Of a DNA stretch of 64,000 bases, positions 10,739 to 20,264 are shown one piece after another (positions within the stretch are counted from its first letter, which is position 1; each line of letters opens with the position of its first letter). The notes beneath the pieces are model-generated. The model saw only the letters and a program-made list of their open reading frames with translations. It had not been told where the DNA came from and searched no databases. Position numbers and translations under genes: made by a program. The stretch covers positions 3,205,473-3,269,472 of the forward strand of contig WAEK01000005.1 of NCBI GenBank assembly GCA_011634665.1, given 5' to 3'. Source of the DNA: Mortierella sp. BCC40632 (Eukaryota > Mortierellomycota > Mortierellomycetes > Mortierellales > Mortierellaceae).

Positions 10739-10776
<38 letters not shown>

Positions 10777-12016
10777 TAGAGATGTATGTAGCAGTTGATG
10801 TAGCAGTTGCAGTATAAAGCGAAAGTGGTCAGAGCAATTAAGTGGAGTTGTTGCAACAGAGAGACTGGGAGCAGCTCCATGAAAGAGGTTGTAGCTGCAG
10901 TGGGTTTGATGGCATCTGCGTAGAGAGCGTAGGAGTTTTGATACTGCTGACTTTCAGTCATCAACATAAAATGGCCAATTCCCACACTCTTTCCCCCTCT
11001 CTCTCTCACACGAACATATTCATTCAATCTCTCTCTTCATCTCTCTCTTCCATTCAAAGCTGCCTTTCACATGAATACATTGTCTTCCTCCCGTGAACCA
11101 TTGAATTAGCTATTGTTGTTTGAAAAGAAACATAAAAGCCTAATGTTGATAGCATTATGGATTACGGAGACTACCCTTTTACCACTTCAATAAAGTGTGC
11201 CATCCCCACCTAAAATGAGAACCAACTTACTGGAGCTCCTTCTGAGCCAAGGATTAGAGAACATTGGTCTCCATACACTACTTCAAAAAGCGAAAGGAAT
11301 AGGAAACAAAAAAAAAAGGCTCCACCTTAATCATTGGAGTATCCATACACAAGCTCACTGATCTGCAAACCAACTCATACTCGGGAAGTATCTCTGTGAA
11401 GAATCTACATTCCTGTGTACGACAGATTCAGCAGTAACTAATGGCTCCATGGTCTTCTTCAAGATAGAGCCCAACCTGGATAGAGTAGGGGTAAAAGTGA
11501 TATTACATCCCTATCATACAGACACCTTTCTCTCCTTTTCTTTCTTTCCCACGCAACACTGTCTTTTTCTTTCACGTCTTCCCACGCACATTGCACATTT
11601 ACAGAGATATTAACAACTGGAGTATGAAGCAACACTATTTGCCCTGTGTCTTTGCAATAATTGCCCCAGTTTGACTATGAGATGACTCAAACATCTCGAG
11701 TAAAACCAACTAAATGTGAGGTTTAATTACCTTCACACCCACACACACAGAGAGAGAGACTTCAAGAAAGAGTGAAAAAGAGAAAAGGAGATTAAACAAC
11801 ACACTATTAAGCCTAATCTCTCCTATTGTACTTATACTTTCTGTGTCCACTACTTCACTTTTGTCTCCACCGCCTTCTCCCCTTCATCGCTTCATGCTAC
11901 TCAAAACAGAGGAGCATATGAAGAGCGATATGAGACAGAGTATGCCCTTTCACACTGTCCTTGCCTTCTGTTCTCCTCTCTACCATCCCATCTCCCTCTC
12001 TCTTTCCTCACCTCAA
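9381..12016 (+). other. Helitron copy 1 left part, no supported gene
   Basis: No ORF of substance. It holds poly(T) runs at 9627-9642, 10056-10075 and 10741-10776. Intron-like signals occur: TATTATTGCAG/GAAGCGCATAC at about 10684-10700, and AAG/GTATGC at 10735. CT-rich stretches lie at 10100-10200 and 10990-11060. The same arrangement is present in copy 2, so it was inherited within the Helitron family and is not local noise. Confidence 0.6.
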
Positions 12017-12716
12017 AGATATGTCCTTTTTTTTTATCCTTGGTTCAATCAGCTAAGGTTTGATCTGCGAAGGATGCCTCGAGCAAAATCACTCCAGCCA
12101 GGAGTACTCGCGATGACCCCGCTGCAATGTCCAACCTGTCCTTCTAGATCCAACAGAAATAGAAATAATATTGCAACTTTTCGAAGTGGTCGACGTCAGT
12201 ATTGTCCCCCTTTTCTCGGACTTGGAGTCCCCTCCTCCTCCTCATGACCCCAGATCAGCAGACAATGACATCCAGCAATCAAGGCATGATAAACTTTGCT
12301 CCATCACTATTTCTACCCGTGATGAAGAAGGAGTGATAATAAGCTCATTCAACCCATATATTTTTCAATTAAAAGAGCTATCCAGTTGGTTGGAACCATT
12401 TGAGTACAAAGATATCCCCTTTGTAAACCATGAGGACCTGGTCGGTTTTGAAATACCTGAAGACGCTTCAGTATATCAATGCCATTGCTTCTCATGAACG
12501 ACATGTATCCATTGCCTTTCCGACACATCTCTATGCTCTTGCAAAAAGATAAAATGGTGTACGGAGGGTCGAATGAGAGTATTACTTTGGAGTAGACTCC
12601 CAATTTGACGAGGATGCTCTACGCGAAGACTTTGAATACTGTATGACCAAGAATATGAGGAACAACATCAGGTCATTCTCCGTGACAATTCTTACAACAA
12701 TGAAGGGAAATATTAA
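12017..12716 (+). pseudogene. Broken copy of the Helitron Cys-rich gene
   Basis: Homologous to the intact 232-residue ORF at 17390-18088, but frames change repeatedly. Recognisable pieces are LQLFEVVDVSIVPLFSDLES-like coding near 12180-12235, SSWLEPFEYKDIPFVNHEDL and GFEIPEDASVYQCHCFS, followed by an in-frame stop at 12496, then TTCIHCLSDTSLCSCKK in the same frame. The start ATG region is altered. Like the intact copy it ends in AATATTAA followed at once by poly(A) (12714-12736). Confidence 0.8.
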
Positions 12717-12869
12717 AAAAAAAAAAAAAAAAAAAATAGACAGACAGACAGAGATAAGATGCGATAGTCTATAGTACGCCTGTTCCGACTCTTTATCCCC
12801 ATTACACCCGGCTTTGTTGCCTTCCCCCTCCACGTCCCTTCAGAAAGTTAGAGGAGAATAAAAGGAATG

Positions 12870-12993
12870 CTATGATAGAGAGAGAGAGAGAAAGAAAGAA
12901 AGAGAAAGGTAGTGAAAGAAAGAGTGAGAGAGAGAAAGAAAGAAAGAGAAAGGTAGTGAAAGAAAGAGTGAGAGAAAGAATAAGGAGAGATAG

Positions 12994-13062
<69 letters not shown>

Positions 13063-13063
13063 A
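12870..13063 (+). repeat. GA-rich microsatellite with internal poly(A)
   Basis: Mostly (GA)n and (GAAA)n: a short GA tract, two near-copies of a 60-base purine block containing GGTAGTGAAAGAAAGAGTGA, a run of more than 30 A at about 12992-13023, then (GA)n to 13060. ORFs called across it are compositional artefacts. Confidence 0.9.
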
Positions 13064-13430
13064 GCGTGTGTCTAGGAGATAGAGAGGATAGGGGCAAGGA
13101 TTCGGTGGAGCATTAGTAAAGTACACCCAGTCACCCACTGTCTGCTTCATTTAATCTTGCAGTTCGACTTGGGATCTATGGTGGGAGACCCATATCAGAG
13201 GAGCAGGGGCCCTGGGCACGTGCACATCACAGCAGCTACATTAGATATAGCCTCCTGTGGGACAGGAAACAGAGTAAATACTCAGCGTCCCTGAGACTAA
13301 GTGTCCAGGCATGTCTTTTTCTCACCGACTCACACTTTCCCTTTGCTCTTCTTCGCCTTTGACTACCACGGTCATCCCTATCGAGGCGTTTCCTCACGGT
13401 AAGCTCATTCACATCACTCTTGCAGCTAAA
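13064..13430 (+). other. Deletion junction and private segment of Helitron copy 1
   Basis: GTGTGTCTAGGAGATAG (13067-13083) corresponds to 18878-18895 of copy 2. GAGCATTAGTAAAGTACACCCA (13109 on) corresponds to 24752-24772, the end of the copy 2 helicase gene. The Rep/helicase was therefore lost between these points. 13130-13430 has no match in copy 2. It contains an open stretch and an intron-like GTAAGC...TTGCAG at about 13400-13425, so a captured gene fragment is possible but not shown. Confidence 0.55.
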
Positions 13431-13497
13431 AAAAAAAAAAAAAAAAAAAAAACTTTGAAAGAAGGAAAGAAGGAAAGACTACCAAAGGCGAGAGTCG

Positions 13498-13524
13498 AGT
13501 GCCCGTGGCGAAGCCGCGGGCACT
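13498..13524 (+). other. 3'-terminal hairpin of Helitron copy 1
   Basis: Perfect stem-loop: AGTGCCCGTGGC, loop GAA, GCCGCGGGCACT (12-bp stem with one G-T pair). It stands four bases before the element end. An identical hairpin ends copy 2 at 24880-24906. Such hairpins are thought to stop rolling-circle transposition. Confidence 0.9.
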
Positions 13525-13528
13525 CTTG

Positions 13529-14187
13529 TCTATATAATGACGCACGTAACTGACACAGCCTAAAAAGGTATCGATGCCCAAATAAGGAAAATCTCTTAAG
13601 ATGCCCCTTCTGAATCGACCCCATGTCCTCATCAAAGTGAATGACCAAATGCTCCTTTGAAAATGAATCACTTTCATCCATTAAAAGGTCGTTTTTCATT
13701 CATGAACCCTCGAGAAAAAACTCGAAAATAGAATCCTATCCTTATTGCATAGGGCGTAGATGTGTAGACTTTTTTTTTTATCATTTATTGAACATCCCAA
13801 AGAAGGTATCACAGACTTACAAAGAGTTCCTTCACCGAGTAGTCGGGTCCTCTCAAACATCTCTAATCTGATTGCTCAGAAACCTACTAAAGAACCATAA
13901 GCAAGGCTCACCTCTCCCTTGCCCTGGACTCATGTACGCTGCCATCGTTTCTTGAGAAAAGACCAGCTTATCTCATTCTGTAGATTATGTTCTTGCTCCT
14001 CAGCAAAAGAGGGCCATGCATCGCATGCCATCATAGCCTTGCAAAAGCACAAAAGGTCGAGAGGATCTGTCTAAATGAGGAAACTCCAGTCCATGTGCGT
14101 CAGAAATCTTCCCACGAGCAGTCATCTGGCTGAGCACAGAATGCACTGTATTCTGTGACAGGTCATGGTACACCATGTGAGGTATGC

Positions 14188-14223
<36 letters not shown>

Positions 14224-15029
14224 CTTTTCCTTGACCGCGCTCTCCACCTTTCTTTCTTTCTTCCATCCTCCAGCTCTAAACTCCCCCCTCCTCCTCTTTC
14301 TTATCCTCTCCTGCTTCCCTCCCTCCTCCTCCTCTCAACAACCTACCCTCATTCCCCACAGCCGTCCCTCGCCATCCTCATTCACCTTAGCATTATACAT
14401 TCCAGCATTGCTCGCCATCCATCGTTTCAGCAAAGGCCCTAATTACTTTTTTTCTTTCCCGTAGTCGCCAGCAACCATACCCGTAAGAACCTACTGTACA
14501 CGATGTTTGTCTCTCTGTGTTTCCTTTCGTCTCTACTTTTTTTTTTATCCTCATGCGTTCACTGTCTTGAGCCAAGCTTCTTTTCTTTTTGTTTTTCTTT
14601 TATTCAAGAAATAGAAAAAGCACCAGCTATTCTTCCTGCGCATTGATAACAGAAATAAGGCAAGTGCATATGAGAGAGAGAGGCATCTAGGAGACCCAAG
14701 AGGTGTATGGTCTCCATTTCATTATCAACTGAACCATTTTGACCGTAGTTCATTTCAACGTCTTCCTTGCGTGTGCTTACCACTGACCTCGATAAGTTTG
14801 CTTTTTTTGCTTCTATTTTATTGCAGGAAGCGCATGCATATGGCCCCCTCAAAGGTACAGTCGTTTTTTTTTTTTTTTGGTAGAGATGTATGTAGCAGTT
14901 GCAGCTTAACGTCTTCTTTGGGTGTGCTCACTGCTCACCGCTGACCTCGATAAGTTTTTTTTTTGCTTCTTTTTTTTTGCAGGAAGGGCATGCATAAGGC
15001 TCCTCAAAGATTCAGTCGTGGGAAGGTAT

Positions 15030-15061
<32 letters not shown>

Positions 15062-16075
15062 TAGAGATGTATGTAGCAGTTGCAGCTATAAGGCGAAAGG
15101 TGGTCAGAGCAATTGAGTGGAGTTGTTGCAACAGAGAGACTGGGAGCAGCTCCATGAAAGAGGTTGTAGCTGCAGTGGGTTTGATGGCATCTGCGTAGAG
15201 AGCGTGGGAGCTTTTGATACTGCTGACTTTCAGTCATCAACATAAAATGGTCAATTCCCACTCTCTTTCCCTCTCTCTCACACACGAACACATTCATTCA
15301 ATCTCTCTCTCCATCTCTCTCTTCAATTCAAAGCTGCCTTTCACATGAATTCAATGTCTTCCTCCCTGTGAACCATTGAATTAGCTATTGTTGTTTGAAA
15401 AGAAACATAAAAGCCTAATGTTGATAGCATTATGGATTACGGAGACTACCCTATTACCACTTCAATAAAGTGTGCCATCCCTACCTAAAATAAGAACCAG
15501 CCTACTGGGGCTCCTTCTGAGCCAAGGATTAGAGAACATTGGTCTCCATACACTACTTCAAAAAGCGAAAGGAATAGGAAAAAAAAAAAAAAAAAAAGGC
15601 TCCACCTTAATCATTGGAGTATCCATACACAAGCTCACTGATCTGCAAACCAACTCATACTCGGAAGTATCTCTGTGAAGAATCTACATTCCTGTGTACG
15701 ACAGATTCAGCAGTAACTAATGGCTCCATGGTCTTCTTCTTCAATAGAGCCCAACCTGGATAGAGTAGGGGTAAAAAGTGATATTACATCCCTATCATAC
15801 AGACACCTTTCTCTCCTTTTCTTTCTTTCCCACGCAACACTTTCTTTTTCTTTCACGTCTTCCCACGCACATAGCACATTTACACAGAGATATTAACAAC
15901 TTCAGTACGAAGCAACACGATTTGCCCTGTGTCTTTGCAATAATTGCCCCAGTTTGACTATGAGATGAATCAAACATCTCGAGTAAACCCAATTAAATGT
16001 GAGGTTATAAAAAACTACAATCTCTGATGAGATATTCTCACACTTTTCCATCCCTTCTCTTCTCATTTTCATCTA
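13529..16075 (+). other. Helitron copy 2 left part, no supported gene
   Basis: Parallel to 9381-11720 of copy 1. Holds poly(T) runs (14191-14223, 15030-15060), CT-rich tracts and two exon-like segments (14757-15030). No convincing coding region; ORFs through the T and CT runs are compositional. Confidence 0.6.
14757..15030 (+). repeat. Tandem duplication of an exon-like segment
   Basis: Two diverged copies of one unit lie side by side. Each reads TCTTCnTTG..GTGTGCT, ACCTCGATAAGTTT, a T-rich tract, TTGCAGGAAG, GCATGCATA, and AAAG. The first spans about 14757-14880 and the second about 14911-15030. The T-rich tract plus TTGCAG resembles a 3' splice site, and AAGGTATG at the end resembles a 5' splice site. 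Copy 1 has a single unit (10628-10740). Whether this is transcribed and spliced is unknown. Confidence 0.55.
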
Positions 16076-16415
16076 ATGAAACGACTGACATCATATCGCC
16101 ATTGTCACCGTCAGTGGCGAAAGCCTTCAGCTCGGCCTCATTCCTCATCGAACTTTACCGTGGCCAAGAAGCAAAGACGTGAAAAAGTAATAGCGGTCGA
16201 AATACCGCTCTACCACAAGCCCACCTCGGAGCCTCCGCCCTTCCCACACGAGGAATTCACAAAGGACGAGTGGGGGGGAAGATATAATATCAAGTCTTGA
16301 GCTACTTGAAAAACAGCTAATTGCAGAGATGGCTCATTGTCAACTTTGTTTGAACAGACCATGTTCATCAAAAACACGCTGCAATTGCGCTATTATTACT
16401 GACAGCTTCAAATAA
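16076..16415 (+). CDS. Small Cys-rich Helitron ORF (one frameshift in a G7 run)
   Basis: Unrecognised. An ATG at 16076 opens a basic, Pro-containing reading (MKRLTSYRHCHRQWRKPSAR, later TSEPPPFPHEEFTKDEW). At the seven-G run 16272-16278 the open frame moves. Coding-like sequence continues in the next frame (SLELLEKQLIAEMAHCQLC, LNRPC, then KTRCNC) to a stop at 16413-16415. The C-terminus has a CxxC...C...CxC cluster reminiscent of CIHCLSDTSLCTC in the larger ORF at 17390. This part is missing from Helitron copy 1. The frameshift could be a homopolymer error; the alternative is chance open reading. Confidence 0.4.
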
Positions 16416-16988
16416 AATATTTTTATCACAAAAAGGTTCTTTGATTGTTGTAAAAAGAAGAGTAACCACTGAATGTGGTTGGGAAAGAAGGAGAAAAAGA
16501 GATCACGGAAGAAAGAAAGAAAGAAAAAAAAAGCCGAACTGAAAAAGGAATGAGCGGGTGGCACCACCATCCCTTCTCCTTATCTTTCCCTTCTGTCAAC
16601 TCATCAAGCCTTTCTACACTGTCACCCTCACTCTCTTCTATTTCAATGGAGTAGCAACTGTAGAGAAATTATAGGAGGCATAATGATCGGGATAGACCTG
16701 CCTAATAGAACAAAAGAAGTAGTATTCGGCACGAACAAGGAGAAGGAGAAGGAGAATACACCACATACTGTCAGAGAGATACACCTGTACCGCCTAACCT
16801 CTCTCCGGTTAGGCCTTTTAATAGTCGACCTCCTTTTCTCCAGCTTCTCTTTCGCATATATTCATAGCGATAAAAATGAAACTACACCACAAAGCGAATA
16901 TGAGAGATATAGAGATGGAGGAGCTGCCAAGAGAGGGAGAGATAGACGCGGAGCAGGAGACACTAAGAGGTTGCATTCAAGTAAAAAA

Positions 16989-17047
16989 AAAAAACAAACA
17001 AACAAACAAACAAACAAACAAACAAACAAACAAACAAACAAACAAAC
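16989..17047 (+). repeat. (CAAA)n microsatellite
   Basis: About 15 units of ACAA following a short poly(A). The ORFs with NKQT repeats are products of this tract. Confidence 0.95.
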
Positions 17048-17389
17048 GAACAACCAAACTAAGAGATTGCATTAGTGCCAACCAAAAGGACTATGTCAAT
17101 TTTACACACCTTCACACTCAAACACAGAAGAGAGAGTGAAAAAAAGAGGAAAGGCGATTAAACAACACGCTGTAACGCCTAATCTCTCCTATTGTACTAA
17201 CACTCTCTGTGTCCACCACTTCACCTTTGTTTCCACCACCTTCTCCCCTTCATCGCTTCATGCCACTCAAGGCGAAGGAGGATAAAAGGAGTGATATGAG
17301 ACGGGCGTGCTCTTTCACACGGCCCTTGCCTTCTCTTCTCTTCCCTATCATCCTATCAAGCTCTCTCTCTCTCTCCTCACCTCAAAGAT

Positions 17390-18081
17390 ATGCCCTCTCA
17401 TTTTGTTTACCTTGGTTCCAGCTATGGTTTGATCTGCGAAGGATGCCTTGAGGAAAATCACTACAGCCAAGATAATCCACGCTGCGCCAGCTGCAATGAC
17501 CTACCTATCCTTCTAGATCCAACAGAAATAGAAAGGAAGCTGCAACTTTTCGAAGTGGTCAACGTCAGTATTGTCCCCCTTTTCTCAGACTTAGAGTCCC
17601 CTCCTCCTCCGGACCCCAGATCAGCAGACAATAACATCCGACAATCAAGGCTTGAAAGGATTCGCTCCATCACTCTATCAACCTGCGATGAAAAAAGGGT
17701 GATAATAAGCTCAGACAGCCAAATATACCCATTTATTCTTCAATTCAAAGACCTATCCAGATGGTTGGAACCATTTGGGTACAAAGATATCCCCTTTGTC
17801 AACCACGAGGACCTGATCGGTTTTGAAATACCTGAAGACGCTTCAGTATATCGATGTCTTTGCTTCTCAGGAACAACATGCATCCACTGCCTTTCCGACA
17901 CATCTCTATGCACCTGCAAAAAGAAAAAATGGTGTAGGGAGTGTCGAATGAGAGAGCGCTACTTTGGAGTAGACTCCCAACTTGACGAGGATACTTTGCG
18001 CGAGGAATTTGAATATGACCAAGAATATGAGGAGGAACTCTATAACAGACTCAGCGACAATCCTTATAACGATGAAGGGAA

Positions 18082-18088
<7 letters not shown>
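17390..18088 (+). CDS. Uncharacterised cysteine-rich Helitron passenger protein, 232 aa
   Basis: The only intact medium-length ORF in the window that is not a recognised transposon enzyme. The start ATG at 17390 is the first in frame. An N-terminal CxxC pair (ICEGC, about residue 15) and a second (RCASC, about 33) could form one zinc site. The middle has SIVPLFSDLESPPPP and LEPFGYKDIPFVNHEDLIGF. The C-terminus is a second Cys cluster (YRCLCFSGTTCIHC, SLCTCKKKKWCREC), then an acidic tail (EDTLREEFEYDQEYEEE). No family is recognised. A homologue with stops lies at 12017-12716 in Helitron copy 1, showing it travels with the element. The stop codon is followed at once by a long poly(A). A zinc-dependent nucleic-acid or protein-binding role is only inference. 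Confidence 0.65.

Positions 18089-18120
<32 letters not shown>
18087..18120 (+). repeat. Poly(A) run abutting the stop codon
   Basis: The TAA stop of the Cys-rich ORF is the first part of a run of about 34 A. Copy 1 shows the same join with about 23 A (12714-12736). It resembles the tail of a processed transcript with almost no 3' UTR. Confidence 0.8.
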
Positions 18121-18121
<1 letters not shown>

Positions 18122-18252
18122 ACAGAGATAAATAGACAATAGTCTATAGTGTGCTTGCTCCGACTTAATATCCCCATTACACTCGACCTTATTGCTCTCG
18201 CTCCTCCACGTCCCTTCTGAAAGTTAGAATGAGAATAAAAGGAATGCTACGA

Positions 18253-18475
<223 letters not shown>

Positions 18476-18756
18476 GAAGCCATGGAACCAGAAGAAACGA
18501 ATATGATGAAGGCACTGGCGGTAGTCTTTCGTCTGCTAAGTCCTCATCTGTTACGTCCTCATTTGTTGCGCCCTCATCTGCTGCGTTCTCATCTGCTGCG
18601 TCCTCATCTGCTGCGTCCTCATCTGCTGCGTCCTCATCTGATGCAGCAACATCCAATGGCCTTTCTTCAACATAGACACCTTCTCTTTACTGAATAGTAT
18701 GGCAGATTGTTATTTGGCCGTAGCCATGAAAACACAGTTATTGTGAAACTGAAAGA

Positions 18757-18788
<32 letters not shown>

Positions 18789-19230
18789 AAGAGAGGTACA
18801 AAGAGTGCGAGCGCGAAAGAAAGAGAGAGAGAGAGCACGGGAGAGAGAGAGAGAAAGAGATAACCAGAGAAGGAGTGTATGTGTGTCTAGGAGATAGTGA
18901 AAAAGAGAGAGAAAACAAAGAGGACGCGCGCAAAAGAGAGAGAGGGGGAGAGACAAAGTAAAGTGAAGCCATGGAACAGAAGAAACGAATATGATGAAGG
19001 CACTGGCGGTAGTCTTTCGTCTGCTAAGTCCTCATCTGTTACGTCCTCATTTGTTGCGCCTTCATCTGCTGCGTTCTCATCTGCTGCGTCCTCATCTGCT
19101 GCGTCCTCATCTGATGCAGCAACATCCAATGACCTTTCTTCAACATAGACACCTTCTCTTTACTGAATAGTATATGGATTGTTATTTGGCCGTAGCCATG
19201 AACAACACAGTTGTTGTGAAACTGAAAGAG
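18476..19230 (+). repeat. Tandem duplication of about 0.5 kb containing a 15-bp minisatellite
   Basis: Two copies of the same block start with AAGTGAAGCCATGGAAC (18474 and 18960 areas) and end with AACTGAAAGAGAGAG. Each holds a TCCTCATCTGCTGCG 15-bp array (about 18538-18640 and 19023-19115), then ACATCCAATG and CTTTACTGAATAGTAT. The array is open in several frames (for example DEDAADEDAADE on the minus strand), and no frame continues into recognisable coding. GA-rich spacers separate the copies. Confidence 0.8.
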
Positions 19231-19397
19231 AGAGATAAAAGAGAGAGAGAAAAGTGGGGCTTCAACAAAGAGTACGCGCGCGAAAGAAAGAGAGAGCGAC
19301 GGAGAGAGAGAAAGAGAAAGAACTGAGAGAGAGAGAGAGACTATTCTCGATGGACAAAGTGGACGCGCGTGAAAGAGAGAGGGAGAAAAGAGAGGGG

Positions 19398-19482
<85 letters not shown>
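19215..19482 (+). repeat. Purine-rich GA/poly(A) tract
   Basis: (GA)n and mixed AG sequence with a poly(A) run at 19398-19428 and a clean (GA)n at 19435-19481. No coding support. Confidence 0.9.
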
Positions 19483-19484
<2 letters not shown>

Positions 19485-20264
19485 TGTGTGTGTTTCAGGA
19501 TGTCTGTATGAATGGAAGCCACGACGCTGGGAATGAGAGAGGTCAGATGAAGGGAGCGGTGAAAGAGATGAGAAGGAAGTGGTTAGAGGAGCTGGGAGTT
19601 TTATTCTTTTCTAAACCGTCGCATTTTTGCATGACGTCGGCTCATTCTGCGTGATTCTGGGTTTTAGGTGTATATGGTCCAGGGATGCTCATTGTATTAC
19701 ACTTGCCATACCATAATATATTTCAACCTTGCCTCAAGAGTTGCAAGAGTCCTCACTCTCACTTCAATCTACAAAAAAAAATGAAAAGGACCAAGTCGCT
19801 ACCCTTTGCGCAGCCGAGCAACTAAAATCCCACCTTCGGAACAGTAATACAAGCAAGCACCTTCTTCTTTGCTTTCTGACAGCGTATTGCTTTAAACAAT
19901 AAAGCTAAAAAAAAAAAAAAAGGCTACATTGTAGCATCTGTAGAAACACTCAATGCCTAGGAGGATGTGAGCCAATGTATCCAAAAGGAAAAAAAAAGTC
20001 GTTTGTAGCTCAGAAAAAAAAAGAGAAAGAGATGTAATTCAGGCGAGCAGGGTCCGTCAGTCGTTACTTCAAGTCACCGTCTTAATAGGTATCCTTTTTC
20101 TATCTTTTTTATAATCCGCTTATTCATGAAGAAGAAATAGAGTCTAATCAACATTATCATTCCCGCAGAGGTAGCTGTTCAGTGTGCTTCAGACACGACT
20201 GTAGGGAGCATGTAGTCCTGTTTTAACAAATCGCAAGAGACTGTCGATCCTTGACAAAGGGAAA
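19483..20264 (+). other. Spacer upstream of the Rep/helicase gene
   Basis: No gene seen. Contains short poly(A) runs (19906-19920, 19988-19997, 20013-20022). TTTTTTATAAT at about 20105 is the nearest TATA-like sequence to the 20265 ATG. It probably holds the promoter of the RepHel gene, which is inference from position only. Confidence 0.4.

Larger units (their letters stand above)
9381..13528 (+). mobile_element. Helitron copy 1, non-autonomous
   Basis: Starts TCTATATAATGACGCACG after an A and ends ...hairpin + CTTG before a T. Those are Helitron-like ends (A/TC ... CTNG/T), except that the last four bases are CTTG rather than the classical CTRR. Long stretches match copy 2: 9381-10050 with 13529-14185, 10250-11720 with 14380-16005, and 11740-12980 with 17105-18400. 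The last 80 bases match the 3' end of copy 2. The Rep/helicase gene is absent. It abuts copy 2 with no spacer. Confidence 0.8.

Noticed and set aside
12870..13150. ORFs with long Ser/Leu/Phe or Arg/Glu repeats
   Set aside because: They read straight through (GA)n and poly(A) microsatellite and have no conserved sequence.
16862..17139. ORFs of NKQT or FVCL repeats
   Set aside because: Translation of a (CAAA)n microsatellite.
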